NCBI RefSeq assembly: GCF_004136575.1
Contig: NZ_NOIQ01000001.1
Location: 248,001 to 312,000, forward strand
DNA length: 64,000 nucleotides
Direction of reading: 5' to 3'
DNA from: Rothia koreensis
GTDB taxonomy: Bacteria; Actinomycetota; Actinomycetes; Actinomycetales; Micrococcaceae
Shown: piece after piece, positions 44,608 through 53,925 of the stretch
Numbering within the stretch: position 1 is the stretch's first letter
How the letters are laid out: each line of letters starts with the position of its first letter
Position numbers and translations under genes: made by a program
Notes under the pieces: model-generated
Databases searched by the model: none
The model's input: the letters and a program-made list of their open reading frames with translations, nothing else
Told to the model about the DNA's origin: nothing

Positions 44608-46263
44608 CTACTCGGCCGACGAGGCCTGCGAGCCCGAGGCACCGCCCGTGCGACGCCGACGCCGGCGTCGCCGGGGAGCATCCCCGCCACGGCCACCGGA
44701 TTCGGCGGATCCGCCGTCGGACCGCTGGGGTCCGGAACCGTTGCCCTCGCGAGGACCCTGTGAAGGCTTCTCCGAGCGACGACGCCCACCGCGGCCACCG
44801 TTCCTGGACCGCGAGCCCGAAGACCGGCCGGAAGGGCGAGCCTTCCCGCGGCTCTCGCCGCCGGAACGGGAACGACGGTCATCGCCGTCGATGTCCTCGA
44901 CCTCTTCGGCCTCCAAACCGGCGTGGGTGCGCTTGTTGCGGGGCAGCTTTCCCTTGGTCCCCTCGGGAATGTCCAGGTCGGTGAACAGATGCTTCGAGGA
45001 GGAGTAGGTCTCGACTGGCTCGGGGACGCCCAGGTCCAGTGCTCGGTTGATCAGGGACCACCGGGGAACGTCGTCCCAATCGACCAGGGTGATCGCAGTG
45101 CCCTTGTTGCCCGCGCGCCCGGTCCGCCCAATGCGGTGCAGGTAGATCTTCTCGTCCTCCGGGCACTGGAAATTGACCACGTGCGTGACGTCCTCGACGT
45201 CGATCCCGCGGGCGGCGACGTCGGTCGCCACGAGAACATCGACCTTTTCGTTCCGGAACGCACGCAGAGCCTGCTCGCGGGCGCCCTGTCCGAGGTCGCC
45301 GTGGATTGCTCCCGCGGCGAATCCGCGCTTGACGAGCTCGTCGGAGAGGCGGGCGGCGGCACGCTTGGTCTTCGTGAAGATGATGGTTCGCCCGCGGCCG
45401 TTGGCCTGCAGCGCCCGAGCGATCAGCTCGTCCTTGTCCATGGGGTGCGCGCGGTAAATGACCTGTCGAATGTCCTTCTTGGTCGCGCCTTCGTCATCCG
45501 GGGTCGAAGCGCGGATGTGCATCGGGTGGGACATGTAGCGGCGGGCCATGGAGATGACCGGTCCGGGCATGGTCGCGGAGAACAGCATGGTCTGACGGAC
45601 CTCGGGCACCGAGGCGAGAAGCCGTTCGACGTCCGGCAGGAAGCCCAGGTCGAGCATTTCGTCGGCCTCGTCCAGGACCACCGCCCCGACCTGCTGGAGG
45701 TTGAGGTACTTCTGCCGGTGGAGGTCGATGAGGCGACCGGGTGTCCCGACCACGATCTCGACGCCCTTCTCGAGCTCCGCGATCTGCGGCTCGTAGGCGC
45801 GTCCGCCGTAGATCGTGGCGACCCGGGCATTGCGCTTCCGCGCCGCCACGGAGATGTCATTGCCGACCTGAACGGCCAATTCCCTCGTGGGAACCACGAT
45901 GAGGGCTTGGGGCGCGCCGGGGGACTTGAGGGAGGCCCAGGCGGCGTCGTCGCGACCGACGACGCGCTGGAGCACCGGCAATCCGAAGCCGAGGGTCTTG
46001 CCGGTACCCGTCTTGGCCTGGCCGATGATGTCCTGTCCCGACAGGGCGACGGGCAAGGTCATGGACTGGATGGGGAAGGGGTGGGTGATCCCCTTCTCGG
46101 CCAGGGCTTCGCAGATGTCCTCGCGGACGCCGAAATCTGCGAAGGTCTTGTCTTCTTCGGGGCGAACCTCCGGGGATTCGGCGGCATCGGTCTCCAGGCC
46201 GCGCTGCACGGTGTCGGGGGTTTCTTCGAGAACTGTGGTTTCCGGATCGTTGTCTTGGTTCAC
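44608..46263 (-). CDS. DEAD-box RNA helicase
   Basis: 551 residues from a GTG at 46263 with GGAG about 10 bases upstream; an in-frame GTG at 46278 has none. All motifs are present: FADFGV with PFPIQSMTLP (Q), AKTGTGKT (I), PTRELAVQV (Ia), DEADEMLD (II), SATMP (III), IIFTKTKRAAARL (IV), VDVLVATDVAARGID (V) and YLHRIGRTGRAG (VI). The C-terminal 100 residues are Arg/Gly/Ser-rich and end in a basic run, likely for RNA binding. It belongs to the RhlE/DeaD group acting in ribosome assembly and mRNA turnover. The 313 bp upstream leader is long. Confidence 0.95.
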   Translation of the reverse strand: MNQDNDPETTVLEETPDTVQRGLETDAAESPEVRPEEDKTFADFGVREDICEALAEKGITHPFPIQSMTLPVALSGQDIIGQAKTGTGKTLGFGLPVLQRVVGRDDAAWASLKSPGAPQALIVVPTRELAVQVGNDISVAARKRNARVATIYGGRAYEPQIAELEKGVEIVVGTPGRLIDLHRQKYLNLQQVGAVVLDEADEMLDLGFLPDVERLLASVPEVRQTMLFSATMPGPVISMARRYMSHPMHIRASTPDDEGATKKDIRQVIYRAHPMDKDELIARALQANGRGRTIIFTKTKRAAARLSDELVKRGFAAGAIHGDLGQGAREQALRAFRNEKVDVLVATDVAARGIDVEDVTHVVNFQCPEDEKIYLHRIGRTGRAGNKGTAITLVDWDDVPRWSLINRALDLGVPEPVETYSSSKHLFTDLDIPEGTKGKLPRNKRTHAGLEAEEVEDIDGDDRRSRSGGESRGKARPSGRSSGSRSRNGGRGGRRRSEKPSQGPREGNGSGPQRSDGGSAESGGRGGDAPRRRRRRRRTGGASGSQASSAE

Positions 46264-46576
46264 GGGGATGAGCTCCACTCGGTCGATGGTGTGACCGCAG
46301 GGCGGACGGTTGGGAACCGTCGCGCGGAGGCTGGTTGCGCACGTCTCGCGGCGCTCAACCTCAGCGGTCGAAGGATCGGTAGGAAGCCGATCGCAACAAT
46401 CATCGGGTGAGGCGCGCTTCCTCGAAATCCGAGGTGGCGCCCCGTGGCGGACGTCAATTCAACAGGAAACGACCGGGCATCCAGGGTTCAGTCTATCCCG
46501 CTGGACGAAACGAAGGGAGGACCTGGCCCGATTCGGGCGGGTCCTCCCTTCCGTCAGCGGATTGCGGGCAGGTTGC
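46264..46576 (-). other. long upstream region of the DEAD helicase
   Basis: 313 bp between the DUF3107 stop and the helicase start on the minus strand. It contains the DUF3107 terminator at 46513-46550 and about 245 bp of leader or promoter. No clear promoter, no ORF with family sequence and no known riboswitch was recognised. Confidence 0.35.
46513..46550 (-). terminator. terminator after DUF3107
   Basis: AAGGGAGGACC pairs with GGTCCTCCCTT, with an inner GCCCG-ATT-CGGGC stem. On the minus strand it is followed by CGTTTCGTCC. Confidence 0.7.
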
Positions 46577-46810
46577 TCAGCTGTCGCTGAACGGGCCGAA
46601 GCCGATGTGGCGCCGCGTTTCGGCGCCGATTTCGACGTAGCCGATCGAGGCGCCGGGGACGAGGGTGATGTTGCCCTTCGAATCGGCAAGTTCGAGCAGG
46701 CTCTGGTTGGCCAGGGCCTCGGAGACCTGCTTCTGGACGGACTCGGGCGTCTGGTCGGATTCGACGACGACCTCCCGGGCGACGTCCTTGATACCGATCT
46801 TGATTTCCAT
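46577..46810 (-). CDS. DUF3107 protein
   Basis: 77 residues: MEIKIGIKDVAREVVVESDQTPESVQKQVSEALANQ then GNITLVPGASIGYVEIGAETRRHIGFG. DUF3107 proteins are small, conserved in Actinobacteria, and I recall the mycobacterial member as TB9.4, encoded beside a TetR regulator as here. Function is unknown. The ATG follows GGAGGAATACGC on the minus strand. Confidence 0.88.
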   Translation of the reverse strand: MEIKIGIKDVAREVVVESDQTPESVQKQVSEALANQSLLELADSKGNITLVPGASIGYVEIGAETRRHIGFGPFSDS

Positions 46811-46916
46811 GCGTATTCCTCCTGCGATGATGGCGGGAACGGGACTCGAGCCCCAGCCTACTCAACCCTCGAGCGAGCTGGTGCGCACCTCGCACCGATT
46901 TCGCTGAGCGCGGTAG

Positions 46917-47549
46917 TCACTCCCACGGCTTGTCGACGTTCTCCAGGCCCCGCCAGACGAGTTTGAACAACAGAAATTGCTGACGCAATTGCTTGTCCGG
47001 GCACTCCGTGGTGGAGACGATGCGGGCCGCAGATATGGCCAGGCCGACAAGGGCCTGGGCCAGGAAGTCACAGTCCTCGTCGTCGAGGTCGCTGTTTTCG
47101 CTCAGTGTGCGACCCAGGCGCTGCGAAACCCGTGCCACGAGACCGTCGAGCTTCCGAGCGACGGACTCGTTGGCCCGCGCGTCCGATTCGAACAGAATCC
47201 GGTACACATCGTGATCATTGATGACGACGTCGATGAAGTTCGCGATCATGGCCTTGGTTCGGGTCTTGTTCCCGATGTCGCGGAGCAGGGGAGTGATGAC
47301 CTGGTTCTCGAAGAGCTCGATCGCCGACTCGAGGACAGCACAGTACAGCTCGTGCTTCCCCGAGAAGTGCTGGTAGAGAACGGGCTTGGACACGCGCGCT
47401 GATTCGGCGATGTCTTCCATCGTGGTGGTGTGGAAGCCGTATGCGGCAAAGTGCTCTCGGGCCACGGAGAGCAACTGACGACGTCGTTGGGGCCCCGGCA
47501 TCCGGGTACCGAACTCATATCGTGGCGACAGTTCTGACGAGCCAGACAT
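46917..47549 (-). CDS. TetR family transcriptional regulator
   Basis: 210 residues from the ATG at 47549. The N-terminal helix-turn-helix is RRRQLLSVAREHFAAYGFHTTTMEDIAESARVSKPVLYQHFSGKHELYCAVLE (about 23-75), a textbook TetR motif. The C-terminal ligand and dimer domain is unlike any I can name. It stands between hemA and the DUF3107 gene on the same strand, 136 bp after hemA, but there is no sequence sign that it controls haem genes. Gene order with DUF3107 is conserved as I recall from mycobacteria. Confidence 0.9.
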   Translation of the reverse strand: MSGSSELSPRYEFGTRMPGPQRRRQLLSVAREHFAAYGFHTTTMEDIAESARVSKPVLYQHFSGKHELYCAVLESAIELFENQVITPLLRDIGNKTRTKAMIANFIDVVINDHDVYRILFESDARANESVARKLDGLVARVSQRLGRTLSENSDLDDEDCDFLAQALVGLAISAARIVSTTECPDKQLRQQFLLFKLVWRGLENVDKPWE

Positions 47550-47685
47550 GGGAGGGGCAGTCCTTTCATGGCGATTCGGCCGCATTGTCCAGGACCACGG
47601 GTGGTGGCGGCACCATCGGACCATGAGCGTCCCGTGACCACGCCGTCCGGGTCCAGGACACTACTATAAGACTTGTTTGCCCTTG

Positions 47686-48996
47686 TCAGGACGCTTTCTG
47701 TTGCTCCGCGACGTCGTGTCCCGCGGGCGTCGTGTCCGCTTCGGGGGAATCCTCTGCGGCCGGCTCCGGGACGGTGATGTCGTACAGCGCCTCGATCGCG
47801 TCCATGAACTCCTGCTCACGGCCTTCCGCGGCCAGTTTCCGAGCCTTGACCATGGGTGTGTGCAGCAAAGAATGCATCATGCGGCGCATCGCGAATTCGA
47901 GCTGATCCGCCTGGGCGCCGCAACCGTACTGGTGCCTGACCTTGTCCATTTCGGTGTCCAGAACCGCCATGGTGTGACGCCTCAGGGCGACGATGGCATC
48001 GTCCACGTTCTGCTGGTTCCTGTGTGCCCTGAACTCCCGCGTGGCCTTCTCGACGATCGCGCGGGCCGCGGAGACCGATTCGTTGGCCTCCTCCGGGGCC
48101 GCGAGCCTCACGGATTCGAGGGTGATGAGTTCGACACCGTCCAGGTCAGCGATGGAAGGATCGAAATCTCTGGTCAGAGCCATGTCGACGACGATGTGGT
48201 TGCCTTCCGGGAACGTCTCCGAAGAAAAGGGGGTCGATCCGCCGCTGCAACCGATGATGACGTCGGAGGCGGTCATGGCCTGAGTCAATTCCGCATCTGT
48301 CACGGGTGTTCCGCCGCGCTTCGCGGTGAACTCTTCGGCGCGACCGGATGCGGAGTACACCCAGACGTTGTGACAACCTCGTGCGCTGAGTGCGGCCATG
48401 GTGGCACCCGCGTAGGCGCCCGTGCCGAAGACCAGCGTGTGGGCCTCCTTCCACGGCGTGGTGGCAACCTCTTCGGCGAGGTCGAGGGCGACGGAGACGA
48501 TGGACCTGCCGCGCTCGCCGAGAGCAGTCTCGGTCCCGACCGTGCGTGCGGTCCTGGCCGCGGCCTCGAACAGACGAATGAGTTCGCCCGACGCCGTGCC
48601 TTCTTCGCGAGCGTTCATGAGGGCCCGTCGCACCTGCCCGGTGATTTCCCGTTCGCCGACCACGGCAGACTCGAGCCCCGTGACCACGGTGAACAGGTGG
48701 GATGCGGCGTCTTCGTCCCGGAGGATCTCGAAGGATCCGCGGACGAAGGATTCGTCGAGATCGGCGGCATCGGAAATGGTGGCAACCATGGCGTCCACGG
48801 CCCGGTCGACGTCGCCGTCGGTCGCGAGTGCCTCACCGTAGAGTTCGAGCCGGTTGCAGGTCGAGAGGGTCACGAGGCCCTTGAGCGGCCCCTCGTTCAC
48901 GAGGGCAGGACCGAGCGCCCCGACGCCCGTCGTCAACGTGGCGACGGTATTCAGGTCAACATTCTTGTGCGATGAAACCAGCGAAAACAAAACCAC
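47686..48996 (-). CDS. hemA: glutamyl-tRNA reductase
   Basis: 436 residues. It reduces glutamate on tRNA-Glu to glutamate-1-semialdehyde, the first committed step of haem synthesis. The catalytic Cys47 is in LSTCNRLELYGEA. Other blocks: GLESAVVGEREITGQVRRAL, GSIVSVALDLAEE-like, VFGTGAYAGATMAALSARG (NADPH binding, with a Gly-x-Gly variant) and the C-terminal dimerisation helix LEFAMRRMMHSLLHTPMVKARKLAAEG. The start MVLFSLVSSHK is typical of Micrococcaceae, as I recall. The GTG lies nine bases after TATTAT without a ribosome site, so its leader is very short. It diverges from hemE by 127 bp. Confidence 0.95.
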   Translation of the reverse strand: MVLFSLVSSHKNVDLNTVATLTTGVGALGPALVNEGPLKGLVTLSTCNRLELYGEALATDGDVDRAVDAMVATISDAADLDESFVRGSFEILRDEDAASHLFTVVTGLESAVVGEREITGQVRRALMNAREEGTASGELIRLFEAAARTARTVGTETALGERGRSIVSVALDLAEEVATTPWKEAHTLVFGTGAYAGATMAALSARGCHNVWVYSASGRAEEFTAKRGGTPVTDAELTQAMTASDVIIGCSGGSTPFSSETFPEGNHIVVDMALTRDFDPSIADLDGVELITLESVRLAAPEEANESVSAARAIVEKATREFRAHRNQQNVDDAIVALRRHTMAVLDTEMDKVRHQYGCGAQADQLEFAMRRMMHSLLHTPMVKARKLAAEGREQEFMDAIEALYDITVPEPAAEDSPEADTTPAGHDVAEQQKAS

Positions 48997-49123
48997 GACT
49001 CACTCATAATAACCACGTCCCGAGAGACCGCGAAACACGCTCGGAGTGACTCTCGCGACCCCGATCCCGTGATGACAACCTGTCCACAAAAACGGTCCGA
49101 CAAGTTGGCACAATGGAATCATT

Positions 49124-50230
49124 ATGACGACTCCGAACCACGCGCCCCGGCCGATGTTGACCGAGGCGCAGCTTTCCCGCCTGCCCTCCGAACACCCCCT
49201 GCGCACGGCGGGCACGGACCGCTCGCCCATGATCCGGGCCATGCTCGGGGACAGGCCGGAACACCCGCCGGTCTGGTTCATGCGGCAGGCCGGTCGTTCC
49301 CTCCCCGAGTACCGGGCGGCCAGGGAAGGCACCAACATGCTCGAGTCGTGTCTGACACCCGACCTCGCGTCGGAAATCACACTGCAACCCGTTCGCCGGC
49401 ACCACGTGGACGCCGCGATCTTCTTTTCCGACATCGTCGTCCCACTCAAGGTGGCCGGCCTCGACGTCGACATCCTGCCGGGCAAGGGCCCGGTCATGGG
49501 CGCGCCCTTCAACAGCATGGAGCGGATCGCCGAGTTGCCCGAGGTGCCGGACTCGGCTTTCGATCCCATTCGCGAGGCGGTCGCACTGACCGTCGAACAG
49601 CTCGGCAGCACGCCCCTGATCGGATTCGCCGGAGCGCCGTTCACCGTGGCCGCCTACATGGCCGAGGGCGGCTCGAGCCGGGACCACCTGGGCCCCCGCA
49701 CCATGATGTACCGCGACCCCGAAGCCTGGGACGCACTCGCCGGATGGGTTTCCAGAGTCTCGGCCCAGTTCCTTTCCGCACAGATCGAAGCGGGAGCCAG
49801 TGCCGTCCAGCTCTTCGACTCGTGGGCCGGCTCCGTTTCCGAGCGTGACTACAGGGAGCATGTGATGAAGTACTCGGCCGGGGTCCTCTCCGCGGTCGAA
49901 CCCTATGGTGTGCCACGGATCCACTTCGGCACGGGCACGGGTGAGCTCCTCGTGGCGATGAAGGAGGCAGGAGCCGACGTCGTCGGCGTGGACTACCGCA
50001 TTGACCTGGACCAGGCCGCGGAGAGAGTGGGCCGCGATACACCGCTGCAGGGAAATATTGACCCGGCCCTGCTGGACGCGGGGTGGGGTGTTCTGCAGAA
50101 GCACACCATGGACGTACTCTCGAAGGGTAAGGCCGCCGCTGCCCACATCGTGAATCTCGGGCACGGCGTCCCGCCGGGAACGGACCCCGCCGTACTGACC
50201 CGGCTCGTCGAATTCATACACGAAAGCTAG
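49124..50230 (+). CDS. hemE: uroporphyrinogen decarboxylase
   Basis: 368 residues. It converts uroporphyrinogen III to coproporphyrinogen III by four decarboxylations. Family signatures are PPVWFMRQAGRSLPEYR, AIFFSDIVVPLKVAGLDVD, GFAGAPFTVAAYMAEGGSS, AVQLFDSWAG and HIVNLGHGVPPGTDP; the RQAGRSLPEY block holds the carboxylate-binding arginines. First gene of an eight-gene haem operon on the + strand, six bases ahead of hemY. Confidence 0.97.
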   Translation: MTTPNHAPRPMLTEAQLSRLPSEHPLRTAGTDRSPMIRAMLGDRPEHPPVWFMRQAGRSLPEYRAAREGTNMLESCLTPDLASEITLQPVRRHHVDAAIFFSDIVVPLKVAGLDVDILPGKGPVMGAPFNSMERIAELPEVPDSAFDPIREAVALTVEQLGSTPLIGFAGAPFTVAAYMAEGGSSRDHLGPRTMMYRDPEAWDALAGWVSRVSAQFLSAQIEAGASAVQLFDSWAGSVSERDYREHVMKYSAGVLSAVEPYGVPRIHFGTGTGELLVAMKEAGADVVGVDYRIDLDQAAERVGRDTPLQGNIDPALLDAGWGVLQKHTMDVLSKGKAAAAHIVNLGHGVPPGTDPAVLTRLVEFIHES

Positions 50231-50235
50231 CGTCG

Positions 50236-51768
50236 ATGGCATCCCAACCTCAGAAAGTCACCCCGGATCAGGCCAACACCCTCAAGAGCCCTGAGGCGCC
50301 GGGCGATTCCTCCCCGGCCCATGCCCCGGACGCGGTTCGTTCGCGCAAGGCCCGGACCGCGCTCGTGGTCGGCGGCGGCGTCTCCGGCCTGCTGGCTGCC
50401 CGCGAACTCGCCGATCGCGGCCTGCGCGTGGTGCTCACGGAATCCCGGGACCACTTCGGAGGAGCCGTGGGAGCGCACCAGGTAGGCGGCATGGTTCTCG
50501 ACTCGGGTGCCGAATCGTACGCGACGCGCAATGCATCGGTTGCAGAACTCATCGATGATCTCGGCCTGGGAGAGGCGCGGACCACGCCCTCGCGAGTAGG
50601 ATCATGGCTGTACTTGCCCAGCGGTCCGATCCCCATGCCTTCCTCGGGGATCCTGGGAATTCCCGCGAATCCGGGCGACTCAGAATTGCGCCCCGCGCTC
50701 ACCGCGGCCGGTCAGCGCAGAGCGGCCATGGACCGGTACTTGCCGTCGTCGGTCGGGGCCCACCAGAAGACCCTCGGCGGTCTGGTCAAGGCGCGGATGG
50801 GGCAGCACGTCGTCGACGGACTCGTCGCGCCCGTGACCATGGGCATCCATTCGACCCACCCGAACGAGCTCGACGTCGACGCCGTGGCGCCTGGACTCAG
50901 AGAGGGGATCCGTACCTACGGTTCCCTGGGTGCCTCCGCGGCGGTACTCAGAGCGAACTCGCCCGCCGGATCCCAGGTGGCCGGCCTCGTGGGCGGGATG
51001 AACCAGCTCTCCGAAGCGCTGGTCAATGACCTGACCCGTCGCGGGGTGCGCCTCCTGGCAGGATGCGACGTGATCGCGGTGGACCGTGACGAGGTCACGC
51101 AGAACTGGATCGCGATCCGGCGTCAGGAGGGCTCAGCGGGAAAACGGGCGGCGCTGACCGCCGACGTCCTGGTCCTGGCCACGGACGGACCCACGACCGT
51201 TCGCCTGCTGGGGCCCCACCTGGACAGCGACCTGTTGCCCGAAGTGCGCCGCGGGCCGGAGATCGCGCTCGTGACACTCGTTGTGGATGCACCCGCGCTC
51301 GACTCCGCGCCGCGAGGCACCGGGGTTCTTGTCAGCGACCGTGTCAGGACCGTCCGGGCCAAGGCCCTGACGCACATGACGGCCAAGTGGCAGTGGATCG
51401 CCGACCGCGTGGGGGAGCACCGGCACATTCTGCGGCTCTCGTACGGTCGCGGGCCGACGTCGGAGGGGCAGTCCATCACGGAACTGACCCTCTCGGACGA
51501 ACAGCTCATGAGCCTTGCGCTCCACGATGCTTCCCGGATCATGGGCACCAGCCTGAGCCGCAAATACCTGCAGGGGGCCGACGTCGTCCGGTGGAAGACG
51601 GCGATGCCGCAGGTTTCGATCGGTCACGCCCAGAAGGTCAAGGCATTCCGCCAGAACCTCACGAAACTCAGCCGGGTCGCTTCCGTCGGGGCCTGGCTCT
51701 CCGGTACCGGTCTGGCCTCGTTGGTCCCGGACACGCGCACGACGATCGCCGATCTCGATCTCGGGTGA
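50236..51768 (+). CDS. hemY: coproporphyrinogen III oxidase (oxygen-dependent, HemY type)
   Basis: 510 residues, FAD-dependent. In organisms with HemQ it oxidises coproporphyrinogen III to coproporphyrin III (now often called CgoX) rather than acting on protoporphyrinogen. The FAD fold starts at ALVVGGGVSGLLAARELADRGLRVVLTESRDHFGGAVG (about 36-75); GGMNQLSEALVNDL and VSIGHAQKV are further family blocks. An N-terminal leader of 35 polar residues precedes the FAD site. It lies between hemE and hemQ. Confidence 0.9.
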   Translation: MASQPQKVTPDQANTLKSPEAPGDSSPAHAPDAVRSRKARTALVVGGGVSGLLAARELADRGLRVVLTESRDHFGGAVGAHQVGGMVLDSGAESYATRNASVAELIDDLGLGEARTTPSRVGSWLYLPSGPIPMPSSGILGIPANPGDSELRPALTAAGQRRAAMDRYLPSSVGAHQKTLGGLVKARMGQHVVDGLVAPVTMGIHSTHPNELDVDAVAPGLREGIRTYGSLGASAAVLRANSPAGSQVAGLVGGMNQLSEALVNDLTRRGVRLLAGCDVIAVDRDEVTQNWIAIRRQEGSAGKRAALTADVLVLATDGPTTVRLLGPHLDSDLLPEVRRGPEIALVTLVVDAPALDSAPRGTGVLVSDRVRTVRAKALTHMTAKWQWIADRVGEHRHILRLSYGRGPTSEGQSITELTLSDEQLMSLALHDASRIMGTSLSRKYLQGADVVRWKTAMPQVSIGHAQKVKAFRQNLTKLSRVASVGAWLSGTGLASLVPDTRTTIADLDLG

Positions 51769-51841
51769 GCAACGGTCGGTCGACCGGCGACCCTCGTGGG
51801 GTCGATCCCGGTCGGAATCTTGTAAGCCACAGACGCATGAA

Positions 51842-51861
51842 GCGCCTTGCGACCAAGGCGC
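51842..51861 (+). other. small hairpin before hemQ
   Basis: GCGCCTT (51842-51848) and AAGGCGC (51855-51861) form a 7-bp stem with a 6-nt loop, 10 bases ahead of the hemQ ribosome site, in the only gap of note (118 bp) within the first half of the operon. No T run. Confidence 0.4.
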
Positions 51862-51886
51862 CCGCAGTGAAAGGACAGGTCAGTTG

Positions 51887-52609
51887 ATGACTGAACAGAA
51901 TTCTGGCAACTCGCAGGCAGGCGCGGACCGCGCGGCCTCTGGGGACGATCGCCTCTACTACGCGCTCTACACCGTCTTCGCGCGTCGGAACGATGCCCAG
52001 ACGGCCCCGTCGGAGGGGGCTGCCGAGGAACTCAGGAAGACCGTGGAGTCGATCGAGTCGGACGGCGTCGTCGTGCGCGGAATGTACGACGTCTCCGGGA
52101 TGCGCGACCACGCGGACATCATGGTTTGGACCCACGCGGACAACCCCGAGGACCTGCAGGCCGCGGTCAGGGACCTGCGCAGGACGGAGGCCCTGAAGGG
52201 AACCGAGATCGTGTGGTCGACGATGGGTGTCCACCGCGACGCGGAGTTCACCAGGAACCACGCACCGGCCTTCGCGCGGGGGAAGGACCCCGAAGCCTGG
52301 GTCTGCGTCTACCCGTTCGTTCGTTCATGGGACTGGTACTACATGGACGAGAAGCACCGGGCCGAGATGCTCAAGAACCACGGCATGAAGGGGCGCGACT
52401 ACCCGCAGGTTCTGGCCAACACGATCGCGACCTTCGCACTCAACGACTACGAGTGGGTCCTGGCCCTGGAAGCTCCGGAGCTCGTCGATCTGGTCGACCT
52501 CATGCGCCACTTCCGCAACACCGAGGCGCGACTGCACGTGCGCGAAGAGACCCCGTTCTACACCGGCCGAAGGATCGGGGCCGAGGACGTGGTGGAGGTG
52601 CTCCGATGA
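51887..52609 (+). CDS. hemQ: coprohaem decarboxylase HemQ
   Basis: 240 residues from the ATG at 51887; the TTG just before it is less likely. A chlorite-dismutase family protein that decarboxylates coprohaem to haem b, last step of the coproporphyrin-dependent pathway. GVHRDAEFTRNHAPAF and VCVYPFVRSWDWYYMDEKHRAEMLKNHGMKGR contain the His that binds haem and the catalytic Tyr in YPFVRS. Upstream and downstream genes overlap or nearly overlap; its stop shares ATGA with hemH. The pairing with HemH is diagnostic for this pathway. Confidence 0.95.
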   Translation: MTEQNSGNSQAGADRAASGDDRLYYALYTVFARRNDAQTAPSEGAAEELRKTVESIESDGVVVRGMYDVSGMRDHADIMVWTHADNPEDLQAAVRDLRRTEALKGTEIVWSTMGVHRDAEFTRNHAPAFARGKDPEAWVCVYPFVRSWDWYYMDEKHRAEMLKNHGMKGRDYPQVLANTIATFALNDYEWVLALEAPELVDLVDLMRHFRNTEARLHVREETPFYTGRRIGAEDVVEVLR

Positions 52610-53925
52610 GCCTGACCCGCATCGACCCGATTCCCAACCGGACGGATCCCGACAACACGGCCAGCAACGGGCCGGCGTCGCTCGAGGACACCGACGGCTT
52701 CGTCTCCGAGGAGACCATCGACCGGACGCGCTCGCAGGCGCCGGAGAACTACGACGCCGTGATCCTTTCGTCCTTCGGCGGGCCGGAAGGCCAGGATGAC
52801 GTGATCCCGTTCCTGCGCAATGTCACGGCCGGGCGCGGGATCCCGGACGAGCGCCTCGAAGAAGTCGCTACCCATTACCGCGCCAACGGCGGGGTCAGCC
52901 CGATCAACGAACAGAACCGTCAGCTGCTCCAGGCCCTCCGTGACGAGCTGGCCGAGAACGGGCCGAACGTGCCTGTCCTGTGGGCGAACCGCAATTGGGA
53001 ACCGTACGTCGCCGACGTCGTGCAGGAAGCCTACGACAAGGGGTATCGCAAGCTCCTCGTCCTGGCCACCAGCGCTTATCCCGGCTATTCGAGCTGCCGG
53101 CAGTACCGCGAGGACTACGGCATCGCGCTCGAGAAGCTCGGCCTGGGGGATGACCTCCGGATCGACAAGCTCCGTCAGCACTATGACGCGCCGGGCTTCA
53201 TCGAGTCCTTCGCCGAAGGCCTCACGCAGGGCATTCAAGAGGTCAAGGCGAGGATCGGCGCGAGCGACAAGCACGCCGCCGGCAACGGAAGGGTGCGTAT
53301 CGTGTTCTGCACCCACTCGGTTCCGACGACCGCGGCCAACGAGGCCGGCCCGCGCGGAGTGGAGTACGAAGGAGGCTCGGCCTACGTCGAGAAGCACCTC
53401 GAGGCCGCCCGTTCCGTGCTGCGCCTCGTCGAGGAAGCGGACGCGGACCTGCTCTCGGATTGCGACTGGGAACTGGCGTACCAATCCCGGTCCGGCTCGC
53501 CCTCGACTCCGTGGCTCGAACCGGACATCAATGATGCCCTGGAGGCGCTGGAAGGTTCCGTGGACGGTGTGGTGATGGTTCCCCTGGGTTTCGTCTCCGA
53601 CCACATGGAGGTCAAGTGGGACCTGGACACCGAGGCCATGGAGACTTGCGAGAACCTCGGCTTCGAGGCCGTCCGGACGCCGACGCCGGGCACGCACCCG
53701 GCGTACGTGCGGTCACTGCGCGACCTGATCGCGGAGCGATTCGTCGAGACGGCCCCCAGCACGGACCCCCGAGAACTCGATGCCCTGCGGGTCAGCGCAT
53801 GCGGGGGCAAGGGATGGTTCGATCGGTGCGATTCCAACTGTTGCCTTCCGGCTCGGCTCAAGAACCCCAAGCCCGTCATCGCCGACCACCCGGTCGCGGC
53901 GACCGCGGATTCCGAGGCCGTATGA
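52606..53925 (+). CDS. hemH: coproporphyrin III ferrochelatase
   Basis: 439 residues from the ATG at 52606, overlapping hemQ by four bases; a longer open frame upstream lies inside hemQ. It inserts Fe2+ into coproporphyrin III. A 45-residue polar N-terminal extension precedes the core YDAVILSSFGGPEGQDDVIPFLRNVTAGRGIP, which has GGVSPINEQN and VFCTHSVPTTA with the catalytic His. Three C-terminal cysteines in FDRCDSNCCLPARL and one in YSSCRQYRED match the [2Fe-2S] ligands of actinobacterial ferrochelatases. It overlaps hemC by four bases. Confidence 0.95.
   Translation: MSLTRIDPIPNRTDPDNTASNGPASLEDTDGFVSEETIDRTRSQAPENYDAVILSSFGGPEGQDDVIPFLRNVTAGRGIPDERLEEVATHYRANGGVSPINEQNRQLLQALRDELAENGPNVPVLWANRNWEPYVADVVQEAYDKGYRKLLVLATSAYPGYSSCRQYREDYGIALEKLGLGDDLRIDKLRQHYDAPGFIESFAEGLTQGIQEVKARIGASDKHAAGNGRVRIVFCTHSVPTTAANEAGPRGVEYEGGSAYVEKHLEAARSVLRLVEEADADLLSDCDWELAYQSRSGSPSTPWLEPDINDALEALEGSVDGVVMVPLGFVSDHMEVKWDLDTEAMETCENLGFEAVRTPTPGTHPAYVRSLRDLIAERFVETAPSTDPRELDALRVSACGGKGWFDRCDSNCCLPARLKNPKPVIADHPVAATADSEAV

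Noticed and set aside
46917-47549. TetR protein as the haem regulator
   Set aside because: It is adjacent to hemA, but no palindromic operator was seen in the hemA-hemE region and the TetR-DUF3107 pairing is a conserved order of its own.
52126-52605. Longer HemH starting inside hemQ
   Set aside because: The frame overlaps the certain hemQ gene; ATG at 52606 gives an ATGA overlap and a normal length.
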